A DNA stretch of 64,000 nt from Neotamlana nanhaiensis. Lineage in GTDB: Bacteria > Bacteroidota > Bacteroidia > Flavobacteriales > Flavobacteriaceae. Under the pieces are notes generated by a model. The model was not told where the DNA came from. It saw only the letters and a program-made list of their open reading frames with translations, and searched no databases. The translations under genes were made by a program, and so were the position numbers. Shown piece by piece: positions 16,882-26,388 of the stretch (the stretch's first letter is position 1; each line of letters begins with the position of its first letter). Location: positions 558,001 to 622,000 of the forward strand of contig NZ_JTDV01000001.1 in assembly GCF_000943555.1 (NCBI RefSeq). Reading direction: 5' to 3'.

Positions 16882-18126
16882 TTATAAGTCATTTTTACTA
16901 TTATCACTCCTTAAAATAGCAGCTGCCAATTCATCGCCATATACAGACCAAGGTCGTTTCTTAGCCGTTTCCAACGCTGCCTTACCTGCATCTGCAACCT
17001 GTTTAGGGTTTTTAATTAGATTTTCTAAACATTCCTGTAAAGCTTGGGTAGATCCAGCATCTATTAACCAACCATTAACATTATGTTTAATTAAATCTGG
17101 GCCTGCCGTTCTATTTGTAGTAATTACAGGCGTTCCCTGCGACATAGCTTCGGTAATAACCAAGCCAAATCCTTCAAACAAAGAAGGAAAGAGTAACACA
17201 TCATTATGTCTCATCAATTCAAGAACTTTGTCATGGGGTAAACTTGGTATATAGTTATGCTTAGTAAGAGCATTGTTTAAAGGTTTACAGTCATCTGATA
17301 TTTTTCCACCAACAACTGTCAACTCTACATTATTCCCTAATTTTTCGACTGCAGCAAACATATTTGCAATTCCTTTTCGCTGCGATAAGCCTCCAACAAA
17401 GAGTAATTTTAATGGCCTATTTTTTATACTATAACTTCTTGTACTTATAGCTTTTGGAAATCCGTACGGAATCACCTCGACAGGCGCTAAATTTCCGTCA
17501 TATTCCTTTAAGCTTTCTGCTGTAAAAGAGCTTGCTACAAATATTCTATCTGCCATAGCCAATTCAGCGTCCTTGCGACTAAGTTTTTCTTGAGAATCTG
17601 AAAACCCTGTTAACGTAGGCGCCCATTCTGGCCAAATACTAATTTGATCTTGCAATAATTTTATCGCATATTTCCAGTAACCAATTGGCAAATCATACAA
17701 ACATTTCACGTTACATTTCTTTGCTTGATTAAACGAATAAAATGCGCCGTCCTCATATGCATATATAGCATCTACGCATTTTTCTTTAATTTGCTGTGCT
17801 ACACGTTTATCTAGGTTTGTATACATATTATCAATAGAAAAAACACCAGTTTTTTTACTAATAAGCGAATTTACACCAAATTTACTAGCTAAAATTCTAC
17901 CAGCTTCACCAATATTATGTGTTTTAGTATAAGGTTTCAATTCAATATCAAAACGTCTTCTCGAAAAATCTTTAAAAGCATTGAACTTGCTTAAATTATC
18001 AAAAAATCCTCCTGGAAATGTTGCTAAAGTCGTGTGGAAATTTTCCAAAATTCCTGCTGAATACAAACCTTTAACTGCAGCTCGGTTATTTTGATTACTG
18101 GTTGGATGACTTATAATTATTTTCAT
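16882..18126 (-). CDS. Glycosyltransferase family 4
   Basis: A 414-residue GT-B glycosyltransferase. I start at the ATG at 18126 (MKIIISHPTSNQNNRAAVKG), not at 18141, because the shorter form begins directly at the first beta strand. The donor domain carries LLFVGGLSQRKGIANMFAAV, LTVVGGKIS and the E-x7-E signature FPSLFEGFGLVITEAMSQG, then VITTNRTAGPDLI. It belongs to the exopolysaccharide operon; 181 bases without a gene lie between it and the preceding GT2 gene. It adds a sugar of unknown identity to the lipid-linked repeat unit. Confidence 0.87.
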   Translation of the reverse strand: MKIIISHPTSNQNNRAAVKGLYSAGILENFHTTLATFPGGFFDNLSKFNAFKDFSRRRFDIELKPYTKTHNIGEAGRILASKFGVNSLISKKTGVFSIDNMYTNLDKRVAQQIKEKCVDAIYAYEDGAFYSFNQAKKCNVKCLYDLPIGYWKYAIKLLQDQISIWPEWAPTLTGFSDSQEKLSRKDAELAMADRIFVASSFTAESLKEYDGNLAPVEVIPYGFPKAISTRSYSIKNRPLKLLFVGGLSQRKGIANMFAAVEKLGNNVELTVVGGKISDDCKPLNNALTKHNYIPSLPHDKVLELMRHNDVLLFPSLFEGFGLVITEAMSQGTPVITTNRTAGPDLIKHNVNGWLIDAGSTQALQECLENLIKNPKQVADAGKAALETAKKRPWSVYGDELAAAILRSDNSKNDL

Positions 18127-18288
18127 GCTTGTAACGTGCAATTTAAAATTTGCGTTTTATTTAATTTACTTTCATATTTTCCGAACCTTATTAAATTGTA
18201 TTTATCTATTACCTATAAAACTAGAAAATTTATAATTTTTTATTTATATGAAAGAACTTAAATGAAATACTATCAATAATACGAATAA

Positions 18289-18296
18289 CAAAAATA
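18289..18296 (-). promoter_or_regulatory. Possible internal -7 box in exopolysaccharide operon
   Basis: Read on the minus strand this is TATTTTTG, a full match to the Bacteroidota -7 consensus TAnnTTTG. It sits just past the stop of the GT2 gene and would give the downstream GT4 gene a leader of about 150 bases. No TTG at the expected upstream distance is visible, so this is a weak internal-promoter candidate. Confidence 0.25.
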
Positions 18297-18307
18297 CTAT
18301 CAACAGT

Positions 18308-19213
18308 TTACTTTAATAATAACATAAAAAAACGTTTGACACCTCCAAAAGTTAATATGTTTTTACGATGCCAAGGATCAAAATACAAGCTCCATGCCTC
18401 CTTTTTACTTCGTAACTTTATGGCCAAATAACAGGCAACTTTTGATTGTAAGACCATCCATCTATTTTTTAATTCTAAAGAAGATTCTGGAACTTCAGTT
18501 TGTTTTGCTATCTCGTAGGCCATTAATGCAAAATCGTTGTTTGAAGTTGATATAGACTCCGAACTTAAACGATAATAAGCCGTATAACTATCAACAAAGT
18601 GCATCTTATAATTATTAATTCCTAAACGTAAACCAAACTCAAAATCACAAGCGTCTTTAGCTTCTGCACTATACCCATGTTTTTTTGCAATAGAACTTTT
18701 CAAAATATAACAATCATTGGGAAATTGCTGAACTAAACCAGCCTCGATAGGTTTTAATTGATTGGATTCGTAATAAGAGGTTCTGTAGTACCCTTGATTA
18801 AGTTCTTCAGACTTCTTCATATCCAATGTACCATCATCATAAATAATATATTGTTTACCAAATACAATATCTATAGACGAATCCTTTTCTAGTATGGACT
18901 TAAAAAGCTCCAAAGCATCTTTATGCAGTAAATCGTCATCATGTAACAATACAATAAAATCGCCTTTAGCCATACTAAAAAGTTGATTCACATTTTTAAC
19001 TTGTCTTAACCCTGGTTGATTTCTCTTATATCTAATTGTAAAATCTGGATAATTTTTTGCTAGCTCTATCATCCATTTTTCAGATTCATCATTGCTTGAA
19101 TCGTCGCTAACTATAATTTCAAATGGTTTAAGGGTTTGTTTTAAACAGGAATCAATGGCCTGTTCTAAATGCTCTAATCTATTATAGGTAGGGATACAAA
19201 TTGATATATTCAT
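18308..19213 (-). CDS. Glycosyltransferase family 2
   Basis: A 301-residue GT-A glycosyltransferase. It begins MNISICIPTYNRLEHLEQAI, continues with IIVSDDSSNDES, and has the metal-binding LLHDDDLLHKDALELF near residue 91. The C-terminal segment has the DACDFEFGLRLGINNYKMHF pattern with the acidic residues expected for the acceptor base. Soluble and cytoplasmic. It follows a hexapeptide acetyltransferase by 51 bases in the exopolysaccharide operon. The sugar it transfers is unknown. Confidence 0.88.
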   Translation of the reverse strand: MNISICIPTYNRLEHLEQAIDSCLKQTLKPFEIIVSDDSSNDESEKWMIELAKNYPDFTIRYKRNQPGLRQVKNVNQLFSMAKGDFIVLLHDDDLLHKDALELFKSILEKDSSIDIVFGKQYIIYDDGTLDMKKSEELNQGYYRTSYYESNQLKPIEAGLVQQFPNDCYILKSSIAKKHGYSAEAKDACDFEFGLRLGINNYKMHFVDSYTAYYRLSSESISTSNNDFALMAYEIAKQTEVPESSLELKNRWMVLQSKVACYLAIKLRSKKEAWSLYFDPWHRKNILTFGGVKRFFMLLLK

Positions 19214-19264
19214 AGTGTAAGTATTGAATTACATATTATTATTTAATAGATCAAATATCTATTT

Positions 19265-19807
19265 TTATTGAAACAACCGCCTGTAAGTTGGTGTATATGT
19301 TAAATTTCTTTGACGTTCTTTAATAAACTTTGCCGGTATGCCGCCAACTACATGGTATGGTTCTACATCTTTTGTTACAATTGAGCCCGCTGCTATAACC
19401 GCTCCTTTACCAATAGTTACTCCCGGCATAATAATTGCCGCTGTACCAACCCAAGCGTAATCTTTTATGTGAACAGCTCGTAATCTTCCTGCAAAATCGG
19501 GACTATCCATATCGTGATCGGCCGTTAAAATGTTAACATCGGAAGAAATTGAAACATTATCTCCTATATAAATTCCTCCTCTATTATCTAATCGACAACG
19601 GGCGTTTACAGCCGAATTTACCCCCATTACAATCCCCTTTTTAAAATCAAATTGGCATCTCATCAAAAAAGTACTGTTTTTACCTAAAATGAACCCCATA
19701 ATATTCTTATAATACCAATTTCGAATACTATGGCTAGGTATTACAGCAATAATATTATTACATAAATACAGTCTCAATTCAAATAAAACACTTCTTAGTT
19801 TCTTCAT
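19265..19807 (-). CDS. Hexapeptide O-acetyltransferase (maltose/galactoside type)
   Basis: A 180-residue left-handed beta-helix enzyme of the xenobiotic/galactoside acetyltransferase group. It has GGIYIGDNVSISSDVNILTA followed by DHD (catalytic histidine near 117), then IKDYAWVGTAAIIMPGVTIG, KGAVIAAGSIVTKDVEPY and GGIPAKFIKER, the classic C-terminal order of acetyl-CoA-dependent sugar O-acetyltransferases. It is one of several acyl-decorating genes in the operon, lying between two GT2 genes. It should O-acetylate a residue of the repeat unit in the cytoplasm. Confidence 0.85.
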   Translation of the reverse strand: MKKLRSVLFELRLYLCNNIIAVIPSHSIRNWYYKNIMGFILGKNSTFLMRCQFDFKKGIVMGVNSAVNARCRLDNRGGIYIGDNVSISSDVNILTADHDMDSPDFAGRLRAVHIKDYAWVGTAAIIMPGVTIGKGAVIAAGSIVTKDVEPYHVVGGIPAKFIKERQRNLTYTPTYRRLFQ

Positions 19808-19888
19808 GTTAAAATTAGTATGTTATTTACAATAGTTTCATTGATACACAAACCGATGTAAAAAAAATGCCATCGGGTTGTTATAAAT

Positions 19889-20800
19889 TTATGATTTGAA
19901 TTGATAAAACAATAATCTATACAGATGCCTATTCGTTAAGCACCCCATAAAGCTACTATTCACGGCGTTACCCAGGTAATTCCAAGTATTTTTAGAGTCA
20001 CCAAATTTAATTCGTTCTACTCCAAGAATTAAAAAAATTTCAGCAATTTGTCTATTAATTAAACCCGATAAATGATGTAATTTATAATCTTTTTTTAATT
20101 TTCTTAAATTATCAATACATTCTTCAAACACATAGCCCTGAGATCTAGATATTGCAGTTTCATTATTATCATGTATTCGATAATTAGTTAGTGCGTTTCC
20201 CAATGATCTGACCTTATTGGCATGGATTAATATTCTATAAAAATAATAAGTATCTACAGCAGCCCTATAATCACAAATAGGTGATGGTGCCTTTTTTATT
20301 ACTCTACGACTTAAAAACGAAGCAGAAGGTAAAATTGTAAATTTTTCTATTTCATCTTTAAGAACATCGATTCCTGATCCTAGCCTGTTTTCCACTGGCC
20401 CTTTTTTGGTTGATCCAATAAAAGACCAGTTAGTATGCACTAAATCCAACTCTGGGTTTTCTCTAAAACTATTTACCACATTTTCAAGCATATTATTACT
20501 CCAACTATCGTCGGCGTGTAGGGTGCCTATAATTTCACCATTACCAAAATTTAATACGGTGTTCCATGTTTTTGCTTGACCTTTGTTAACTTCGTGTTTT
20601 ACAAAATTTACATTCGAATCTTTTAAATATGGCTTAACAAGCTCATAGGTATTATCCTTTGAGCAGTCATCTACAATAAATAACTCCCAATTTTTATATG
20701 TTTGTTTAATAACACTGTCTATAGCTTCTACTATAAATTCAGCATTATTGTAACTCATAATTCCTACCGTTACTTTTATTGCTTCATCTTTTTTAACCAT
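19889..20800 (-). CDS. Glycosyltransferase family 2
   Basis: A 303-residue GT-A glycosyltransferase. It starts VTVGIMSYNNAEFIVEAIDS and continues with LFIVDDCSKDNT; the nucleotide-sugar/metal motif is GTLHADDSWSNN near residue 97. The C-terminal domain has FLSRRVIKKAP and YYFYRILIHANKVR, similar to the left-hand GT2 at 382-1293. Soluble, cytoplasmic, and 29 bases downstream of a GT32-type gene in the same operon. Donor unknown. Confidence 0.87.
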   Translation of the reverse strand: MVKKDEAIKVTVGIMSYNNAEFIVEAIDSVIKQTYKNWELFIVDDCSKDNTYELVKPYLKDSNVNFVKHEVNKGQAKTWNTVLNFGNGEIIGTLHADDSWSNNMLENVVNSFRENPELDLVHTNWSFIGSTKKGPVENRLGSGIDVLKDEIEKFTILPSASFLSRRVIKKAPSPICDYRAAVDTYYFYRILIHANKVRSLGNALTNYRIHDNNETAISRSQGYVFEECIDNLRKLKKDYKLHHLSGLINRQIAEIFLILGVERIKFGDSKNTWNYLGNAVNSSFMGCLTNRHLYRLLFYQFKS

Positions 20801-20829
20801 AACAATTATTAAAAACTTAAAATATGTTA

Positions 20830-21636
20830 TTATCTTTTTATTTTGTTATATACTTTTTGAATTAGAGTAATTACATTTTCAAAAGCGGGATATTTATTTT
20901 TTAGGTTATAAAGCAAACTTTCGAAAACTGTGCGATTATCTGTCCAACTTCCATTACATAAATGAATAAGGTAAGAGTCCTTATCTATAAACAACTCATT
21001 ACCGGCAAGAACATTTTTTGGTAAAATCAACATATTTTCTTTTAAAAGCTGTTCGCTATCTTTATAGATAAATCCATATTTTTCTGCACACTTTGTAATA
21101 TAAGATCCAATAACAAAATTATTAAAATCAACCTCGTCGTTTACCTTTTCAGGTTTAATAGCATTATACATCTCTAAACAATCTTCTACAAACTTATGAT
21201 TTGGTATAGCAGCCATAAACGCAGACAAAATACCCAACCCATGCATCCTCTTCTCCTTATTAATAGGTTTAAAACTTGAATCTAATAAGTACTTATGGCT
21301 TTCATACATTTGCGGTAAAAATTCGATACTACTAAAAAAATCATAGGTCAACCAATCTTTTTTTAAAGGTTTAAGAATTCTAACGTCTGTATCCATATAA
21401 ATACCACCATCCTTATAAAGTGCATAAAACCTCGCATAATCGGTCACAAAAGCCCATTTTTTTTGAATATAAGCCTGTTTGACAAACTCATTAGTATTTA
21501 TGTCAAAATTCTCTTCAGACCAACACTTAATCTCAAATTCTGGTAAATATTTCTCCCAAGTACGAATGCATTTTTTTATAAAAGCCGATTTTTCACCACC
21601 TCCAAACCAACAATAATGGATTATTTTTGGAATCAT
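20830..21636 (-). CDS. GT32-type glycosyltransferase (DXD sugar-binding, OCH1-like)
   Basis: A 268-residue protein of the capsular GT32 type. The N-terminus is IPKIIHYCWFGGGEKSAF, then ARFYALYKDGGIYMDTDVRI, in which DTD near residue 98 is the metal and nucleotide-sugar ligand. The family includes OCH1-like mannosyltransferases and bacterial galactosyl- and fucosaminyl-transferases. Its start codon overlaps the upstream GT2 stop by one base (TAATG), a strong sign of translational coupling. The family call is firm; the sugar is unknown. Confidence 0.88.
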   Translation of the reverse strand: MIPKIIHYCWFGGGEKSAFIKKCIRTWEKYLPEFEIKCWSEENFDINTNEFVKQAYIQKKWAFVTDYARFYALYKDGGIYMDTDVRILKPLKKDWLTYDFFSSIEFLPQMYESHKYLLDSSFKPINKEKRMHGLGILSAFMAAIPNHKFVEDCLEMYNAIKPEKVNDEVDFNNFVIGSYITKCAEKYGFIYKDSEQLLKENMLILPKNVLAGNELFIDKDSYLIHLCNGSWTDNRTVFESLLYNLKNKYPAFENVITLIQKVYNKIKR

Positions 21637-22595
21637 TATAAATTATATTTTCTAATTAATTTTAGACTTCGCTTCCATCCTAAAAAACTTCTTAAGATGT
21701 TTAATAATTTTCTATCTGGAAGCTTCAAACTTAAATTATACTTTTTAAGAATATTGTTCAATTTAATTTCCAGTTCTTTATCATGGGCATAATTTTCGTA
21801 AACAAACAGTCCAAGGTACCTTTCACAAATTTCTCTAGTATTTGAATTATCCTTATGACTAAGAATAATATTTATTATTTTATCATATGTTACTAAAACA
21901 GAGTTAATTGCTGCTGGAGATAAAGCTGAACTTACTCCCGTTCCTGTTTGTCGCCAAACCACATATTCATCTGTTAGTGATAAAGCCTTATCTGCATGTT
22001 TATAAACTCTTGCGAAGTACTCGCCATCCTGGTTTTTCAAAATAGTCTCATCCCAACCACCAGAAACTTGTACCAAATCTTTGGGTATTAAATGACATAA
22101 CGGACAATTAAATCCTCCACCATTCCAGATATCAATTAATAGACCAATAGCGGGATTGTAATTCTTATCTATAGTTCGAATTGGATCAATAAGTTCACCA
22201 TTTGAATAAAGCATTTTAAGTGGTGAAAAAATTAAAGAAAGAGAAGTTCCTTGTTTTTGTAATAAATCTACCTGCTTTTCAATAAGTTTAGGAGAACAAA
22301 AATCGTCGGCATCCATAAATTTAATGAACTGTCCAGATGATTTTGAAAAGGCATAATTGCGAGCAGCATTTGCCCCCTTATTAGGGTTATGATATAATTT
22401 TATAACCTCGTTTAAAAAAGGCTTTACTATATTAACTGAAGCATCTGTTGAACCATCATCTACAATAATAACTTCAATATTATTATAACTTTGGTTAATA
22501 AGATTCTGTAATGTTTCCTCAACATAATTTGCTGCATTATACATTGGTATACATATAGAAACTAATGAATTAATTTTTGCTTGTTTATCTATCAT
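21636..22595 (-). CDS. Glycosyltransferase family 2
   Basis: A 319-residue GT-A glycosyltransferase. It begins VSICIPMYNAANYVEETLQN, followed by VEVIIVDDGSTDAS-like text and the metal site FIKFMDADDFCSPKL near residue 97. The middle has GGWDETILKNQDGEYFARVY, giving the acidic acceptor-base region. It overlaps the upstream acyltransferase gene by 11 bases and the downstream GT32 gene by one base, placing all three in one coupled unit. Soluble, cytoplasmic; specificity unknown. Confidence 0.88.
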   Translation of the reverse strand: MIDKQAKINSLVSICIPMYNAANYVEETLQNLINQSYNNIEVIIVDDGSTDASVNIVKPFLNEVIKLYHNPNKGANAARNYAFSKSSGQFIKFMDADDFCSPKLIEKQVDLLQKQGTSLSLIFSPLKMLYSNGELIDPIRTIDKNYNPAIGLLIDIWNGGGFNCPLCHLIPKDLVQVSGGWDETILKNQDGEYFARVYKHADKALSLTDEYVVWRQTGTGVSSALSPAAINSVLVTYDKIINIILSHKDNSNTREICERYLGLFVYENYAHDKELEIKLNNILKKYNLSLKLPDRKLLNILRSFLGWKRSLKLIRKYNL

Positions 22596-23745
22596 TGTTT
22601 CGCTCTAACTTGACAATATCAAAAAGTTCATTTGGAATAAGACTATAAATTGGTTTAAAACTTAATAACCTTATTTCCCCATAATTAAATTTTATTCCTC
22701 TTAAAGGCACAAACAGAATCCTTAAGTAGGGGGTTTTTATAGTTATTCGGTAAATGCAATAACACAAGAATATATTGGTAGCAAATAAAAATAAATGTAT
22801 AATGGGACTATATTCCTTCAAGTCAAATATATACTTAAAAACATCTAAAACAAACACATGATAACCTAAAATAAAAAAACTAGCCTTTGAGCATTCAATA
22901 AGTATTTTATTAAAAACAGGTATTTTTTCAAAGTAAAGACATAAAAATAAAATGGCAAATATTCCTAGTACTGATAATAAAAGAAAGTAATGATAATTAA
23001 AATTAAAACCAAACAAATTTAAGTTTGTTTTTAAATTAAACTTTCTTAAAACAAACCAAGATATAATAAATAAAACAAAAAAAATTACCCACGATTTATT
23101 ATAAAAAACAGAAACCCCATTAAAATAACGAGTAGAAATTTTTTTAAAACCATACCCAATAATCAAATAGGTAAAAAAAATTGGTGTATATGCAAAATAA
23201 TAAAATTTAGACTCTGTAAAAGTCAAAAACATCAGAACTAAAAGAATTAAACAAAGAAAAAAGTAATTTAAAAGTTTTTTATTTTTGCTTAGCTCTAATA
23301 CACCTTTTAAACTTAATCCTCCCCAAAACAGGGCTACTACAAACCACAACGCATAATTTATATAGCCTAAATCTCCAAAAACAAAAGCAGCTGGTATAGC
23401 ATTAATATATCTCATAATCCCTTGCAAAGTCAACTCCGAAGAAGTTATCATATATAAGATTATTTTTAGGATTGTTAAACAGATACTAAATCCTAATATA
23501 GGTTTAATCAAACTATCTAACTTACTAAACAAATACCCCTTAAAAGTTAAACCCTCATTTAAAAAGTAACCAGATATAAAAATAAAAATAGGCAAAATAA
23601 AAATCATTAAAACATCATCTAATAAAAAACTAACCATTGCATAAACGTTCTTTTTTTGAATAAATGGATAATGAACTAGTGTCATAAGCACAATACTAAG
23701 TCCCTTTGCACTGTCTAATATTTTAATTTGTTCTTTAGATCTCAT
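22585..23745 (-). CDS. Acyltransferase family 3 (OafA/YrhL-like) membrane protein
   Basis: A 386-residue protein with about ten membrane segments. Near the N-terminus is ILDSAKGLSIVLMTLVHYPF, the family's R/K-G-x8-H motif region with catalytic histidine near residue 26, followed by IFISGYFLNEGLTFKGY. These integral-membrane enzymes move acyl groups, usually acetyl or succinyl, across the inner membrane onto surface sugars. It overlaps the following GT2 gene by 11 bases. A role in periplasmic O-acetylation of the polymer is inferred from context. Confidence 0.83.
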   Translation of the reverse strand: MRSKEQIKILDSAKGLSIVLMTLVHYPFIQKKNVYAMVSFLLDDVLMIFILPIFIFISGYFLNEGLTFKGYLFSKLDSLIKPILGFSICLTILKIILYMITSSELTLQGIMRYINAIPAAFVFGDLGYINYALWFVVALFWGGLSLKGVLELSKNKKLLNYFFLCLILLVLMFLTFTESKFYYFAYTPIFFTYLIIGYGFKKISTRYFNGVSVFYNKSWVIFFVLFIISWFVLRKFNLKTNLNLFGFNFNYHYFLLLSVLGIFAILFLCLYFEKIPVFNKILIECSKASFFILGYHVFVLDVFKYIFDLKEYSPIIHLFLFATNIFLCYCIYRITIKTPYLRILFVPLRGIKFNYGEIRLLSFKPIYSLIPNELFDIVKLERNNDR

Positions 23746-23808
23746 TACTTAACATTTTGTTTTTAATCCATAAAAGAAGTTTAACTTTTTTAAAATACAG
23801 ATTTATTT

Positions 23809-24933
23809 CTATTTAAAATTTACTATTTGCAAATCTTCAATAAATTGATTAGCCGTATTTACCACACCTAAATTATTAGTAAATTCAAATTTATGGGAGG
23901 CAAAATCTTTGAAATTACCTAATTGATACTCGAAAAAATCGGAAGTCAAATTAACGTTAATGTTAGCTTTTGGCTTTGTATTTTCTGCAACAATTAAAAT
24001 GGGAAGCTTATGCTCTCTCATGGCTGCCACCGTACCACTTTTTTCTAAAACAAACTTAGGATTGGTTGTAATTCCAAAGTGAGCATTTTGCAGCTCCTTA
24101 GACACATCATTCACTGAACTAGCTCCCTTAATTTTATAACTAACATTATACTTTATTAATGTTTGCTCCCATTTATTTAACTCAAAACCAGAACGCCCAA
24201 TAAAAATTAGCTCAAAATGTTGGTTATTGTGTGTGTAATATGCCGAAAGTTCTTTAATAAAATCGTCAACTGGAGCTTTAGGGTGAATTGTTCCAAAAAT
24301 CACATATTTTATCGAGCTACTGTTTAACTTAGTTTTTAAATCAAGAACATTTGCAATTAATGGAATATTACTAAAAATAGGCAGGTATATTGCATTTATG
24401 TTAATTCTCTTTAAAACTTTTAAATAAAACCGCGTATGAGTGTGAACCACTTTAAATTTCAATGAGGTTACTAACGACTTCACAATAAATTTTTGAACTG
24501 CTCCAATAATTTTATACTTGAGTGAATCATTATTTCTTAACCCCAACCAAAGCTCATGAAACATAATATGCCACTTACTATTACCAGAAATACTAGATAG
24601 TTGTTTTTTTAAACCTAAAGGAATTCCTTTAACGTTAAAAGAATAGGGCACAAATTGTAGGCTTAACCATTCAGGATTGTATTTTTCTAACCAAATATTA
24701 GCGTGACTAATTTTCTTTTTTGCTTCTAATCCAGAAGGGATTCTAAACACAGGGAATGTCATCTTATTCATTTCCATGTTTTCCTCACAAACCTCTTCTA
24801 CATATCCATCGTTAAATGCTAAGACCCCCACCGATATTCCTTGCAATTTTAATTGTTCGCAAAGCCTAAGTGTATAATCTCCAACACCATCTTTATTTGA
24901 TTCAATACTTCCACAAATAAAAACTATCTTCAT
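23809..24933 (-). CDS. GT-B fold glycosyltransferase, GT4-like
   Basis: A 374-residue protein that begins MKIVFICGSIESNKDGVGDY and continues with TLRLCEQLKLQGISVGVLAF, the glycine-rich first strand of GT-B glycosyltransferases. The second domain starts near YVIFGTIHPKAPVDDFI with FELIFIGRSG. The E-x7-E signature is poor here (EKSGTVAAMREHKLPILIVA), so this is a divergent member. It is located 36 bases downstream of UDP-glucose dehydrogenase and should act on the lipid-linked oligosaccharide. Function is inferred mainly from fold-like features and context. Confidence 0.7.
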   Translation of the reverse strand: MKIVFICGSIESNKDGVGDYTLRLCEQLKLQGISVGVLAFNDGYVEEVCEENMEMNKMTFPVFRIPSGLEAKKKISHANIWLEKYNPEWLSLQFVPYSFNVKGIPLGLKKQLSSISGNSKWHIMFHELWLGLRNNDSLKYKIIGAVQKFIVKSLVTSLKFKVVHTHTRFYLKVLKRININAIYLPIFSNIPLIANVLDLKTKLNSSSIKYVIFGTIHPKAPVDDFIKELSAYYTHNNQHFELIFIGRSGFELNKWEQTLIKYNVSYKIKGASSVNDVSKELQNAHFGITTNPKFVLEKSGTVAAMREHKLPILIVAENTKPKANINVNLTSDFFEYQLGNFKDFASHKFEFTNNLGVVNTANQFIEDLQIVNFK

Positions 24934-24969
24934 ACTATTATCGGCTGAAAGAGTAACTTGTGATTAATA

Positions 24970-26310
24970 TTAACCTTTCAAAGGTTGCTTACCTATTTGG
25001 AAATACTCAAAACCATGTTTCTTCATCATTTTATCGCTATACTGGTTTCGTCCATCAAAAACAACAGGTTCTTTTAATTGAGTTTTTAATTCCTCAAAAT
25101 CGGGAATTCTAAATTCTTTCCAATCTGTTAATAAAATCATAGCATCTGCATCTACAATTGCCTCGTATTTAGAATTGCAATAAGTTATATTTTCAACCCC
25201 TTTTAAATAGCATTCTTGTGCCTCATGCATTGCTTTAGGATCGTAAGCTTTTATTTTTGCCCCTCTACTTACTAATTCTTTTATAATATAAATCGCTGGA
25301 GCCTCTCGCATATCATCTGTATCTGGTTTAAAAGACAATCCCCAAATTGCAAAAGTTTTTCCTGATAAATCCTCACCAAATCGATTAATAACCTTTTTGG
25401 CTATAACTAATTTTTGTCTATCATTAACAGCCTCAACAGAGCCTATTAATTCGGCGTTAAAACCATATTCTTTAGCAGTACGGTGTAATGCTTTTACATC
25501 TTTAGGAAAACAAGAGCCGCCATATCCAGCACCTGGATAAATAAAACTGTATCCTATACGGCTATCTGAACCAATGCCTATTCGAACATCATTAACATCT
25601 GCGCCAACTAATTCACAGATATTTGCTATTTCGTTCATAAAAGAAATTTTAGTAGCTAACATTGCATTGGCAACATACTTCGTCATTTCTGCCGAACGAA
25701 CATCCATAACAATTAAACGCGCAGAACCACTTCTAAAGAATGGCGAGTACAACGTACGCATAGTTTCTGCTGTATCTTCTCTGTCGGCGCCAATAACAAC
25801 ACGATCAGGCTTCATAAAATCACTTATTGCATCACCTTCTTTTAAAAATTCAGGATTTGAAACAACATCAAAATCTATATCTGCACCTCTTTTTTCTAAC
25901 TCTGAATTAATAGTAGCTCTAACTTTATCAGCTGTTCCTACTGGAACGGTTGACTTATCTACGACAATTAAAGGTGTAGACATATGTTGACCAATTTCTT
26001 TAGCTACTTGAAGCACGTATTTTAAATCGGCAGATCCATCATCGCCCATGGGCGTTCCAACAGCAATAAAAGCGATATCACAATTATCTAAATGCTCTGA
26101 CAATTTGGTACTAAAATTAAGTGTTTTACGCTCGAAATTTTTAGCAACCATAACTTCAAGACCTGGTTCATAGATAGGTATTATACCTTCTTTTAACTTA
26201 CTTATTTTTGTTTCATCAACATCAATACATGTGACTTTGTTACCCATTTCGGCGAAACAAGTACCACTTACTAAACCAACATAACCAGTTCCTATTACTG
26301 TAATTTTCAT
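24970..26310 (-). CDS. ugd: UDP-glucose 6-dehydrogenase
   Basis: A 446-residue enzyme that oxidises UDP-glucose to UDP-glucuronate with NAD, supplying an acidic sugar to the polysaccharide. The N-terminal Rossmann motif is [20 protein letters not shown], with [11 protein letters not shown] following. The catalytic cysteine is Cys267 in [12 protein letters not shown], and the NAD-domain strand DGRNQYS lies near the C-terminus. Length is typical of the family. It lies between the Wzc-like gene (78 bases upstream) and a GT4-like gene. Its presence predicts glucuronic acid, or a sugar derived from it, in the polymer. Confidence 0.95.
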   Translation of the reverse strand: MKITVIGTGYVGLVSGTCFAEMGNKVTCIDVDETKISKLKEGIIPIYEPGLEVMVAKNFERKTLNFSTKLSEHLDNCDIAFIAVGTPMGDDGSADLKYVLQVAKEIGQHMSTPLIVVDKSTVPVGTADKVRATINSELEKRGADIDFDVVSNPEFLKEGDAISDFMKPDRVVIGADREDTAETMRTLYSPFFRSGSARLIVMDVRSAEMTKYVANAMLATKISFMNEIANICELVGADVNDVRIGIGSDSRIGYSFIYPGAGYGGSCFPKDVKALHRTAKEYGFNAELIGSVEAVNDRQKLVIAKKVINRFGEDLSGKTFAIWGLSFKPDTDDMREAPAIYIIKELVSRGAKIKAYDPKAMHEAQECYLKGVENITYCNSKYEAIVDADAMILLTDWKEFRIPDFEELKTQLKEPVVFDGRNQYSDKMMKKHGFEYFQIGKQPLKG

Positions 26311-26388
26311 ATTTATAATTTCTTTTGAATATTCTTTATTCTATTAAACTTTTAAACCGCATTTGAGGTGCATCAAAATAAAATAAAT

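Noticed and set aside
25574-25990. Plus-strand frame of 138 codons across ugd
   Set aside because: It is antisense to the conserved UDP-glucose dehydrogenase and has no recognisable features.
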